In this document: piece by piece, positions 13,765-19,801 of the stretch
Position numbering within the stretch: the stretch's first letter is position 1
Layout: each line of letters starts with the position of its first letter
From: JAHFRG01 sp036522275
GTDB lineage: Bacteria; Pseudomonadota; Gammaproteobacteria; Burkholderiales; JAHFRG01
Direction of reading: 5' to 3'
Length of the DNA: 19,801 nt
Assembly: GCA_036522275.1 (NCBI GenBank)
Contig: DATDGC010000032.1
Span: 1 to 19,801, forward strand
The notes under the pieces: generated by a model
Told to the model about the DNA's origin: nothing
Databases searched by the model: none
The model's input: only the letters and a program-made list of their open reading frames with translations
Made by a program: the position numbers and the translations under genes

Positions 13765-14712
13765 ATGTCGGCACAGATAATCGGAGGAATACTGGCGGGC
13801 CTTTTAGTTGCGGGGATGGTGGCCTTTTTTACAATGCGCCGGTTCTACATTTTTATTCCAAGGCTCTTTTCGTATTCGAATCTCAGTGACCAAGGCGCAA
13901 TGATTGAGTTAAATCTTCTCAATAAGGGCTTTATGCCGGAGGAGCAAATACAGGTTGCTCTAAAACCAACCCGTCAGTATCGGTTAGTGTCGTCAACAGT
14001 GGACTCAGTAGTGTTGGATACCGGCATTATAAAAGTTCCACGGCTCAGTTCTGGACAGGAAGTAAGCATTGTCCTTCTGGTAGAGGGCGGGGAATTCACA
14101 CCAGATGAGATTGTGTCAGCAACATCAAAGGACACAAAAGCCCAAATTTTAAAAAACCATCCTAGTCAGGCAAGCGCTGCACATAATTTAATATGGTTGA
14201 TTTTAGTATTACTGCTTGTAGTAGCACCATCGGTATGGATCGGCAGCCTAATTACTGAGTTTGATGGAAGAAACGTATACACAATCCTAGAAGATCAATT
14301 CTCGCCTAGGTTAGATGCCAAGCGTGAATATCTTAAAAAAACGAAATGGGAGAATTTTGATAAATTTTTTTCAAGCGGCATGTACAGGTACTTTCCTGAC
14401 CAAACGTTCCCAATAGAGGGCATTACAATCAGCAGGAATGGGGACACGGCTGATATTCACGTCAGTCTTCACAATGCAACTCCCAAGCGTTTAGAGTTTA
14501 GTGTGCGTGCGTTTTCACCAAATAACGAAGACAGTAGTAAGTTTCTACGCAGTTATTGGAATGGTGTGCTTTTCCCGGACGAAAAAAAGGAAGTTAACAT
14601 TCAGGCTTATGTTCCAACAGAGCTAAAGAAGCAAGCTGTAGTATTGAAAATTACTCTCCAAGGGGAGAAGCTCCTGATATTCTCCATGGAGAAAGTGCTG
14701 ACAGTTGAATAA
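13765..14712 (+). CDS. membrane protein of unknown function with two transmembrane helices
   Basis: This 315-residue protein is not one I recognise. It has an N-terminal helix (IIGGILAGLLVAGMVAFFTM, about 5-24), a 100-residue beta-rich domain (25-130), a second helix (about 143-165, LIWLILVLLLVVAPSVWIG) and a beta-rich C-terminal domain (roughly 205-315) with alternating hydrophobic strands. The two soluble parts look like immunoglobulin-like or C2-like folds, but that is only a pattern impression. ATG 13765 follows AGGAG at 13753-13757 with good spacing. The DNA is clearly more AT-rich and uses more A/T-ending codons than the core genes, suggesting transfer. It is framed by tRNA fragments B and C. 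Confidence 0.8.
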   Translation: MSAQIIGGILAGLLVAGMVAFFTMRRFYIFIPRLFSYSNLSDQGAMIELNLLNKGFMPEEQIQVALKPTRQYRLVSSTVDSVVLDTGIIKVPRLSSGQEVSIVLLVEGGEFTPDEIVSATSKDTKAQILKNHPSQASAAHNLIWLILVLLLVVAPSVWIGSLITEFDGRNVYTILEDQFSPRLDAKREYLKKTKWENFDKFFSSGMYRYFPDQTFPIEGITISRNGDTADIHVSLHNATPKRLEFSVRAFSPNNEDSSKFLRSYWNGVLFPDEKKEVNIQAYVPTELKKQAVVLKITLQGEKLLIFSMEKVLTVE

Positions 14713-14799
14713 GCGTATTAGCTTTTGGCCCGTCCTCATTCACCAAAGAACACCAAAGCCCGCCCGTTCTCCACGTTTTCCCCATGGTTAAAAGCAAAA

Positions 14800-14822
14800 G
14801 GGGTTAGCTCAACGCTAACCCC
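14800..14822. terminator. hairpin adjoining tRNA fragment C
   Basis: GGGGTTAGC and GCTAACCCC form a perfect nine-pair stem with a TCAAC loop, extendable by two A-T pairs. On the minus strand it is followed by TTTTGCTTTT, a good intrinsic terminator for a tRNA transcript. On the plus strand it would serve, less strongly, as the terminator of the membrane-protein gene. Confidence 0.65.
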
Positions 14823-14832
14823 TTGTACGATC

Positions 14833-14882
14833 TGGTAGGTCGTGGTGGATTCGAGCCGCCGACCAACGGATTAAAAGTCCAA
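14833..14882 (-). pseudogene. tRNA-Lys(TTT)-like 3'-half fragment C
   Basis: On the minus strand GGACTTTTAATCC gives anticodon loop CTTTTAA (anticodon TTT), then the extra arm, a T arm with GGCTCGAATCC and an acceptor strand ending ACCA. The 5' side of the anticodon stem fits only its inner pairs; beyond 14882 no tRNA sequence continues. It is truncated at the same place as fragment B. Confidence 0.7.
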
Positions 14883-15047
14883 TCTTAAGAATCGTGTACC
14901 TTGTTGATTCGATGAGAGTAGAGAAGAAATCGCCGTCAAATATTCTGGTCTGGTACCCCGTCGCGAAACTCCGTTAATCGTAGATATGTGACTCAGTTCA
15001 TATCAATAAAGAGAACAAGCCTGTATACCTAAATCGGAGGGAATACC

Positions 15048-15587
15048 ATGCAGAATAGTCCATTTAAAACCAGTCCATTAATTATCATTGCGGCGGTTTC
15101 GATGATCATTTTCATCATTGTCGGAATTGCCGCGATCATCAACCAAATCCAGGCGGCGAATTCAACAACAAGCGAGCCTGCCGCGCGCGGCTTCTCAGAG
15201 TCGGGCATTAAGCCAAATATCATGCCGATTGTGGAAAAGCGCACCTCCACGCAGATAATGGAGCAAGCCAAGCCTTGTGCCAACTGCGGGGTGATTGACT
15301 CTATAACCGTGAATGAGGCTAAAGGGGATAGAAGCGCAGCGAACAGCGCGTACACCGGTCACGAAATCGAGAAGAACGTCAATCAAACCGTAACCCACCA
15401 AGTCAAGGTGCGCATGGATAACGGCACTTACCGAGTCGTTTTGCAGCTAGACCAACCCATTTTCCATGTCGGCGAGAAAGTTAAAATCATCAACGGCGCA
15501 GTAGTTCAACTCGAAAAAACAAAGATGGTAAGCACAAACGGGATGTTTACGATGATGCTGGTTGTGTTAACCAACCGGTTTTTTTAA
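15048..15587 (+). CDS. SlyB/glycine-zipper-family envelope protein lacking the glycine zipper
   Basis: This 179-residue protein has an N-terminal membrane anchor (residues 10-32, IIIAAVSMIIFIIVGIAAII), a linker, and CANCGVIDSITV (about 77-88). It then has HEIEKNVNQTVTHQVKVRMD and VGEKVKIINGAVV. These are the flanks of SlyB-like glycine-zipper 2TM proteins: CxxCGxVxSI before the zipper and the GNEIEKN-type motif plus VRMDDG domain after it. The roughly 40-50 residue Gly/Ala-rich zipper expected between them is replaced by KGDRSAANSAYT. The C-terminal 27 residues are unlike relatives and end in a T7 run (NRFF). GGAGGG at 15036-15041 supports ATG 15048. A strong terminator follows. Confidence 0.8.
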   Translation: MQNSPFKTSPLIIIAAVSMIIFIIVGIAAIINQIQAANSTTSEPAARGFSESGIKPNIMPIVEKRTSTQIMEQAKPCANCGVIDSITVNEAKGDRSAANSAYTGHEIEKNVNQTVTHQVKVRMDNGTYRVVLQLDQPIFHVGEKVKIINGAVVQLEKTKMVSTNGMFTMMLVVLTNRFF

Positions 15588-15603
15588 AGGATCAATGTCC
15601 CGA

Positions 15604-15635
15604 GGGGCGGAAGCAATTCCGCCCCTTGTTATTTT
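15604..15635 (+). terminator. intrinsic terminator of the SlyB-like gene
   Basis: GGGGCGGAA and TTCCGCCCC form a perfect nine-pair stem around a GCAA tetraloop and are followed by TTGTTATTTT. It lies 17 bases after the stop codon. Confidence 0.85.
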
Positions 15636-15681
15636 CGGCGGGGGGTTAGACCGCGGTAGTTTTTCACCAAATGATAAAACA

Positions 15682-15707
15682 AACGGGCTGCATTTCTGCA
15701 GCCCGTT
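15682..15707. terminator. hairpin adjoining tRNA fragment D
   Basis: AACGGGCTGCA and TGCAGCCCGTT form a perfect eleven-pair stem with a TTTC loop. On the minus strand TTTGTTTTAT follows, so it can end transcripts from the holin-like gene upstream on that strand. Compared with the left copy (13438-13467), compensating changes keep the stem paired. Confidence 0.7.
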
Positions 15708-15712
15708 GTATT

Positions 15713-15741
15713 TGGTAGGCCGTGGCGGATTCGAACCGCCA
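15713..15741 (-). pseudogene. tRNA 3'-end fragment D (T arm and acceptor end)
   Basis: The minus strand shows a perfect T arm GGCGGTTCGAATCCGCC and an acceptor 3' strand ending ACCA. Homology ends at the variable loop, earlier than in fragments B and C, and unrelated DNA follows. Confidence 0.65.
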
Positions 15742-15800
15742 TAATCGAGCCGGCGCAGTAGATCTACTGCATGTGCGAGCCAGGATGCCTTCGCCGAGAA

Positions 15801-16061
15801 TTAGCGCGACAGCAAATTGTAGATCCAGCCGAACAACGCTCCCCCGATCGCGCCGTCCACAAACCCGTAGAGGGTTCCTGTAATGGCCTGCCTGATATTA
15901 GTTCCGGCATGGTAGCCTGGGTAAATCGAGGCGGCGAGGTCAAGGAAAGCTTGGCCGTAGCCCGGCCAGATCAGGTTTACCAATACAACGATAACGATAA
16001 GGATCGAGCCGCCGCAAAATATTCCGGCCGTCAAAGACAAAGCAGTGAGGTTAAATCGCAT
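15801..16061 (-). CDS. small holin-like membrane protein
   Basis: This 86-residue protein has two hydrophobic segments: about 5-33 (LTALSLTAGIFCGGSILIVI and onward) and 62-83 (ITGTLYGFVDGAIGGALFGW). Between them is NLIWPGYGQAFLDLAASIYPGYH. The WPGYG/IYPGYH pattern and the GFVDGAIGGALFGW end match small proteins often annotated as bacteriophage holin-like in proteobacteria, though most occur away from prophages and no lysis genes are nearby here. The role is unproven. The start ATG at 16061 has GGGAG five bases upstream. Its transcript would end at the hairpin of fragment D. Confidence 0.75.
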   Translation of the reverse strand: MRFNLTALSLTAGIFCGGSILIVIVVLVNLIWPGYGQAFLDLAASIYPGYHAGTNIRQAITGTLYGFVDGAIGGALFGWIYNLLSR

Positions 16062-16211
16062 GACGTCTCCCGTGAGAAAAGCGGTTGATTAAAATGGGCC
16101 GTTTAAACGACATGGAAAAGCCTAACATATTCGACGACAGAAATGTCGCCTTGCAAGACGTCGTTTTAATCCGGGGCCGCTCGGGCCACTCAAGTCTGCA
16201 AAAGTCTTCTC

Positions 16212-16694
16212 TCATTTTTCCATTCCATCAATCCCGGCTTTGGCAACCTCACCGTCCTGCGACGACATCCCGCCGCTCACTCCGATAGCCCCAACGATTT
16301 TGCCCTCGATCATGATAGGAATCCCGCCCTCAAGGGGCATTGCGCCAGGCAGCTTCAATACTGCCATCCTGCCGCCTACGAGAGCGTCCTCAAATGCCTT
16401 GGTCGGCCGTTTGTAGTTATTTGCAGATTGCGCCTTCGCAATGGCAACCTCAACGCTACCGATCTGAGTGCCGTCCATGCGCTCCAAATAAACCAGGTTA
16501 CCGCCGTCGTCCACCACCGCGATTACCATTGTCCAGTTGTTCTTTTTAGCTTCCGCTTCTGCGCGTGCGGCTATCTTTTTCGCCAACTCCAGGCTCAGCG
16601 CTTTTTTTTCGATGGTTTGCGCATGAAGCTGCATGGAAACAGGTATTAACATCAAGAAACATGAAATAAGGAATGCTTTTGTAAAGGTAAACAT
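16212..16694 (-). CDS. exported GlcG/HbpS-family (DUF336) protein
   Basis: This 160-residue protein has a signal peptide (FLISCFLMLIPVSMQLHA, cleavage near residue 25) and one GlcG/HbpS domain. The domain shows the typical ALSLELAKKIAARAEAEA helix, VIAVVDDGGNLVYLERMDG, KAQSAN, GGIPIMIEGKIVGAIGVSGG and a closing DGEVAKAGI. Family members include HbpS, a heme-binding redox sensor, and GlcG of the glycolate operon with unclear function; periplasmic versions are common and uncharacterised. AGGAGG five bases before ATG 16694 is a strong ribosome-binding site. No heme ligand can be assigned from sequence alone. Confidence 0.88.
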   Translation of the reverse strand: MFTFTKAFLISCFLMLIPVSMQLHAQTIEKKALSLELAKKIAARAEAEAKKNNWTMVIAVVDDGGNLVYLERMDGTQIGSVEVAIAKAQSANNYKRPTKAFEDALVGGRMAVLKLPGAMPLEGGIPIMIEGKIVGAIGVSGGMSSQDGEVAKAGIDGMEK

Positions 16695-17228
16695 GACACC
16701 TCCTCATTAATTTGTTGTATACGATTCGTGGTTATAACTTTAGCAGGGTATTATAAAAAGCGGTAAGTTTCGGCTCACTTACAGGGTAAATATGAGCACT
16801 TCTGGCTGCTGATGTTGGTGCCAAGCTAATGTCTGGCGTCGGCTGCGCGCAGTAGTTAGATTGCACGTTAACTCTTCATTTCATGCGGAATAACACAACA
16901 ATGACAAAACTGGCGGCCCAATTTAGTAACCTTGAGCCCTTTACGTTGTACTTGAACAACTAAAGTATCGCGGTTCTCCATCTGCTTCTTATGATTTAGC
17001 ACCGTTGGGTGATTCTCGAGTGGTTCGTAGACACCCGGTGCTGTGTACTTGAATATCTATAGGAATTTCGGCTAAAGCTAACCTACAAAGATTGTCCAGA
17101 TATGCTGCCGTATTCTGCGGGTACTCGCATCCGGCCTCTTCCCCGAGCGAAGTTAGTTATTACAAAAAATTTATACCACAATGCGCGATATGGTATATAT
17201 TAATTGGGTGAGGTCCGTAATAAGTTAT
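16695..17228. other. 534-base non-coding stretch
   Basis: No supported gene lies here. Read on the minus strand, TATAAT at 16750-16755 is a possible -10 box for the GlcG-like gene, with no good -35. The stretch 16771-16813 resembles 19386-19429 (TCGGCTC...GAGCACTTCTGGCTGCTGA against TCGGCTC...GGGCACTGCTGGTTGTTGA), about 70 percent identical by eye, and looks like an eroded intergenic repeat. The last 70 bases before the DUF4124 gene are AT-rich, with no clear promoter. Confidence 0.4.
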
Positions 17229-17735
17229 ATGGCTAGACTCTTTAATTTAGGTTTGCTGCTTTTGGCGACACTCGTCGCGGCCCCGGCGTGGTCCGAGGTC
17301 TACAAGTGGGTGGATGATAACGGCGTGGTCAACTATTCGAACCTGCCTCCCTCCAACCGTAAGGCCGAAGAATTAGACCTGAATTCAGTCACGGTGTCAG
17401 TCATTGAGACTGATAAGACAGACCAACGCGCCGCGTGGGCCGTAAAATCCGAAGTCAGCGAAGTCAGCTCGCTCAGACAAAAGGTTGACCAACTGGAGAG
17501 CCAGCTTGAAGCCGAGCGCTATGCCCGCCAGTACACAGCCGGGTCGGGGGCGATGCCGGGCGGGGGCGAGTACTTCTATCCCGGCTACCTGTATGCACCG
17601 AGTGCCGTAGTCTTTGTCCGGCATCATCTGCGGGGACAGCCGATCATCCCGACGCGATTTATTCGGACACCGATGACGCCGAAACATTCATTTCCCGGAG
17701 TGCGGCACACCGGGTTCCCACGCATCCAGAACTAG
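17229..17735 (+). CDS. exported DUF4124-domain protein with coiled coil
   Basis: This 168-residue protein starts with a signal peptide (RLFNLGLLLLATLVAAPAWS). A DUF4124 domain follows (EVYKWVDDNGVVNYSNLPP), a short W/Y-rich envelope domain frequent in beta- and gammaproteobacteria and of unknown role. A coiled coil comes next (about 80-107, SSLRQKVDQLESQLEAERYA), then a Gly/Pro/Tyr/His-rich tail. ATG 17229 is chosen because it places the signal peptide at the N-terminus; the frame also has an ATG at 17181 that would put 16 polar residues first. No good ribosome-binding site precedes either, so the start is uncertain. Confidence 0.8.
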   Translation: MARLFNLGLLLLATLVAAPAWSEVYKWVDDNGVVNYSNLPPSNRKAEELDLNSVTVSVIETDKTDQRAAWAVKSEVSEVSSLRQKVDQLESQLEAERYARQYTAGSGAMPGGGEYFYPGYLYAPSAVVFVRHHLRGQPIIPTRFIRTPMTPKHSFPGVRHTGFPRIQN

Positions 17736-18088
17736 CACGATTCCCTCATGGCACTTGCACAATCGCGGGAGCCGTCAAGCTAACACTGACTTGCCCCCAT
17801 TAAAATAGACCCACATCCTCTCAGAAAATCTAGGTCGGATTAATTGGGGCAGGTCAAGCTGTTCTGGTGTCACGCGTTCTTGTGAGAGCTTGGATACTTT
17901 GAGAGCGAATGCCCCCATCCAAGTAACACGGACGGCTACCAACTGAAAGTCGAATAATACCATTCCTTGCTTTTCCAGTAGTACCGCCTATAGTAACTAT
18001 CAAGAGGATGATGCTTTGCAGGCGGCGATTCCCTTGTTGTTTGTTTATTAAGCCTATGTAACTTGTTTACTTTTGGTAAGAGATCCAA
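17736..18088. other. 353-base gap with a mini insertion-sequence remnant
   Basis: The gap contains the 70-base inverted-repeat element at 17787-17856 and otherwise no supported gene. A minus-strand open frame of 62 codons (17775-17963) runs through the element and has no recognisable domain. The AT-rich end (TTTGTTTATTAAGCC and onward, near 18040) may hold the promoter of the following lipoprotein gene, but no clear -35/-10 pair is seen. Confidence 0.4.
17787..17856. mobile_element. 70-bp element with IS3-like terminal inverted repeats
   Basis: The left end TGACTTGCCCCCATTAA and the right end, read inward as TGACCTGCCCCAATTAATCC, are imperfect inverted repeats with the TGA start usual for IS3-family ends. 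Only about 30 bases lie between them, so no transposase is present. It is either an internally deleted insertion sequence or a very small non-autonomous derivative. No target-site duplication is evident. Confidence 0.5.
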
Positions 18089-19141
18089 ATGAATTCGAAT
18101 CTTAAAGCGGTAATGGGCTTTATCTTTGTAAGCATGCTTACGCTCGTCATCGGCGGCTGCGCGATGACGGATACGCAATCGTCACAAAGCGCCGGTCCGC
18201 AGCAACCGCGAATCACTGTGCTTTATGATGCATTCGGCAAACCTTCAGCGATGCAGAAGGACTGGGGCTATGCCGCGCTCATCGAGTATGGCGGCAAGCG
18301 CATCCTGTTTGACACCGGCGACAATCCCGACATCCTAGCCAAGAATGCCAAAGCCAAGGGTGTGGACTTGTCGAAGCTGGATTTCGTGGTCATGTCGCAC
18401 CGCCACGGCGACCACATGGGGGGCATGGATTATCTGTTGAGCGTAAACCCCAAGGTGAAGATCTACGCACCCAAGGAAAACTTCGGCGTGTATGGCTTCT
18501 CGCTGCCCAGCAAATTCTACCGCAAGGACGAGTCACTGCCGCCGGAGCAACGCTACTATGACGGCGCTCCGCCGGAAATCATGAAGTTCGGCAGCGCTTG
18601 GCCCAATGCCAACTTCGAGCTGATCGACAAGACCACCGAAATCGCACCCGGCATTCATTTGATTGCGCTGGTCTCCGACAAGCCAACGACGCTGGAACTC
18701 AAGGAGCTCTCGCTCGCGATTGATACACCCGACGGCATGGTCATTGTCGTCGGCTGCGCGCATCCGGGGATTGATAAGTTCGTCGAAGCCGCCACCGCAA
18801 TCAACAAGCACATCCACTTCATCGCCGGCGGATTCCATCTGGTGGTGGCGAAGGACCCGGACATCGAAAAGATCACCACGGCCTTACGCGACACATATCG
18901 CGTTGACTACATCGCCCCCGGTCACTGCACGGGCGAGCCGACCTTCACGGCGCTCAAGCAAGCGTTTGGCAACCGCTATCTCTATGCCGGTTTGGGCACT
19001 ACGTTTGCGGTCGGGCCTAACCCGCAACCTGTGGCAGGGGCCGGTCCGATATTCGCTCAAGCCATGGACGAGGACGATCTTATGAGTTACCGCGCACTTC
19101 TGGTCAAGAGCGACGAGTACATCGTGCTGACGCAAAACTAA
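18089..19141 (+). CDS. metallo-beta-lactamase-fold lipoprotein, COG1237-like
   Basis: This 350-residue protein has a lipoprotein signal (MLTLVIGGC, lipid-bearing C24), so it is probably membrane-anchored on the periplasmic side. The MBL metal site is complete in appearance: H104-R-H106-G-D108-H109 (SHRHGDHMGG), then GCAHPG, GGFHL and PGHCTG. The FDTGDNPDILAKNAKAKGVD opening and order of motifs resemble COG1237, which includes the archaeal enzyme named 7,8-dihydropterin-6-methyl-4-(beta-D-ribofuranosyl)aminobenzene 5'-phosphate synthase. That name should not be carried over to an exported bacterial homologue; substrate unknown. Start ATG 18089 is preceded only by a weak AAGAGA. The gene stands alone in high-GC DNA. 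Confidence 0.88.
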   Translation: MNSNLKAVMGFIFVSMLTLVIGGCAMTDTQSSQSAGPQQPRITVLYDAFGKPSAMQKDWGYAALIEYGGKRILFDTGDNPDILAKNAKAKGVDLSKLDFVVMSHRHGDHMGGMDYLLSVNPKVKIYAPKENFGVYGFSLPSKFYRKDESLPPEQRYYDGAPPEIMKFGSAWPNANFELIDKTTEIAPGIHLIALVSDKPTTLELKELSLAIDTPDGMVIVVGCAHPGIDKFVEAATAINKHIHFIAGGFHLVVAKDPDIEKITTALRDTYRVDYIAPGHCTGEPTFTALKQAFGNRYLYAGLGTTFAVGPNPQPVAGAGPIFAQAMDEDDLMSYRALLVKSDEYIVLTQN

Positions 19142-19510
19142 GGAATAACGCTACAGTTACTTAGCCGCTTGAAAGAAGTAATCCGGCTTTGACAAGGGCA
19201 CCTACAACGTGGATGTCCGATTTTTTTCCCGACCATCGCTGCAGAGGTTTTTATGAAAATCGCCTCCGCACACTATCCGTGTTTTTCATGAGCCTGTTCT
19301 GTGGCTCCCCGATCGGGGCTCGAACTAAGAACCCGGATTAACAGTCAGCGTGAACGTCTGCTTTGGGTCGATTGTCGGCGTTGAGTGTCGGCTCCCCGTA
19401 GAGTGCAAATTTGGGCACTGCTGGTTGTTGAGAGTATTACTACGCTAACGTCGAGTGGTCATGAAGACTTTGGCACCAGAACCGGATCAGCCACATCGCC
19501 TGCCAGCCAC
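19142..19510. other. 369-base gap with tRNA fragment E and an eroded repeat
   Basis: No gene is supported. The gap holds the tRNA-Asn-like fragment at 19302-19349. Next to it is a repeat-like stretch at 19355-19430 (GTCTGCTTTGGGTCGATTG followed by TCGGCGTTGAGTGTCGGCTC) that resembles common GTCTGCTTT...GGTCGA intergenic repeats of proteobacteria and the sequence at 16771-16813. No clear terminator follows the lipoprotein gene. Confidence 0.4.
19302..19349 (-). pseudogene. tRNA-Asn(GTT)-like 3'-half fragment E
   Basis: On the minus strand GACTGTTAATCC gives anticodon loop CTGTTAA (anticodon GTT). A degenerate T arm with GTTCGAGCCC and an acceptor 3' strand CGGGGAGCCA ending in CCA follow. The 5' half is absent and the T stem has lost pairing, so it is an older remnant than B-D. 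Confidence 0.6.
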
Positions 19511-19801
19511 TCAATGATCGAGGCCATAAGGCGGCAAGGTGGTTAGGCGAGGGTCCTCGACATGGCCGCCGGTCGTGAAGTGATAGAGCGACTGAAACAT
19601 CGCATCGTTGAATCCCATTACCTGATGGACGGGGTCATCAAAAAAACAACCGATTCCCGTAGCACGGACGCCAGTCGCCTCCGCCTCTAGATAAAGCACC
19701 TGGCCGATTATCCCTGTCTCCCAGAAAAGTCTCCGGTAAAACCAGGGCCCGTAATGCCGCAGGCTTGATTCAAATTCCGCGATCATCCCCAAGGAAAACG
19801 C
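19511..19801 (-). CDS. nitroreductase-family protein, C-terminal part (5' end outside the window)
   Basis: The frame stays open to the window edge, so only the last 96 codons are seen. ETGIIGQVLYLEAEATGVRA followed by TGIGCFFDDPVHQVMG is the C-terminal FMN-binding segment of nitroreductase/SagB-type flavoproteins, which use FMN and NAD(P)H to reduce varied substrates or to oxidise azolines. The ending FQSLYHFTTGGHVEDPRLTT fits the SagB-like or thiazole-oxidase-like branch, where a HFT(T/I)G motif occurs. The substrate cannot be told from this fragment. A TTG and an ATG near 19792 and 19784 are internal. Confidence 0.85.
   Translation of the reverse strand, partial: AFSLGMIAEFESSLRHYGPWFYRRLFWETGIIGQVLYLEAEATGVRATGIGCFFDDPVHQVMGFNDAMFQSLYHFTTGGHVEDPRLTTLPPYGLDH

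Larger units (their letters stand above)
15658..15741. repeat. direct repeat, right copy (hairpin plus tRNA 3' end)
   Basis: This is the partner of 13416-13497 in the same orientation. AGTTTTTCACCAAATGATAA begins it, a GCTGCA...TGCAGC hairpin follows, then the tRNA T arm and acceptor end. The tRNA part is identical to the left copy from GTGGCGG through the T arm. Confidence 0.75.

Noticed and set aside
15801..16061. Prophage remnant around the holin-like gene
   Set aside because: No lysin, structural, integrase or regulatory phage genes are nearby, and this small protein family is common outside prophages.
17775..17963. 62-codon minus-strand frame across the mini element
   Set aside because: It has no domain or ribosome-binding site and crosses the inverted-repeat element; probably chance.

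Overview
The window reads as a betaproteobacterial chromosome segment, most likely from the Nitrosomonadales or a similar group. The basis is the gene order (thiS-thiG-trmB; Ser/Thr kinase, PP2C phosphatase, rph, rdgB and hemW on one strand facing yicC-gmk-rpoZ-spoT on the other), the moderately high GC of the core genes, and repeat types common in that class. No rRNA, CRISPR array, integrase or complete transposase is visible.

Positions 1-11567 are conserved housekeeping DNA. A decayed tRNA-Gly copy at the left edge and a small coiled-coil stress-type protein precede an intact tRNA-Gly(CCC) on the minus strand. Then come thiS and thiG (thiazole synthesis) and trmB (tRNA m7G46). A minus-strand cluster follows: kinase, phosphatase, RNase PH, RdgB, HemW. 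Divergent from it is yicC-gmk-rpoZ-spoT on the plus strand. Together these cover RNA turnover, nucleotide-pool sanitation, GMP/GDP supply and (p)ppGpp control. The core is marked by dispersed repeats: a purine-rich GTAAGGAGTGAGG-type element that forms the ribosome-binding and start regions of hemW and gmk, a nested palindrome between rph and rdgB, and a GC-rich element ending in a perfect 14-bp hairpin between the convergent genes trmB and hemW.

Positions 11568-19801 are accessory. Most products are predicted to be exported or membrane-bound: a periplasmic thioredoxin-fold protein, an exported pentapeptide-repeat protein, an unrecognised two-helix membrane protein with AT-rich DNA, a SlyB-like protein lacking its glycine zipper, a holin-like small membrane protein, a GlcG/HbpS-like protein, a DUF4124 protein, a metallo-beta-lactamase-fold lipoprotein and the end of a nitroreductase. 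Scattered through this block are five fragments of tRNA 3' ends, all on the minus strand. Three lie next to strong hairpins, and two belong to an ~83-bp direct repeat enclosing 2.2 kb. This looks like a patchwork of small segments inserted at tRNA-type attachment sequences, with no integrase left in view. It is the most unusual structure in the window.

Two other points deserve attention. The kinase gene appears to change frame in a run of seven A residues just before its stop; the alternative frame ends three bases before the phosphatase start. The hemW reading frame begins inside a repeat and carries about 25 repeat-encoded residues.
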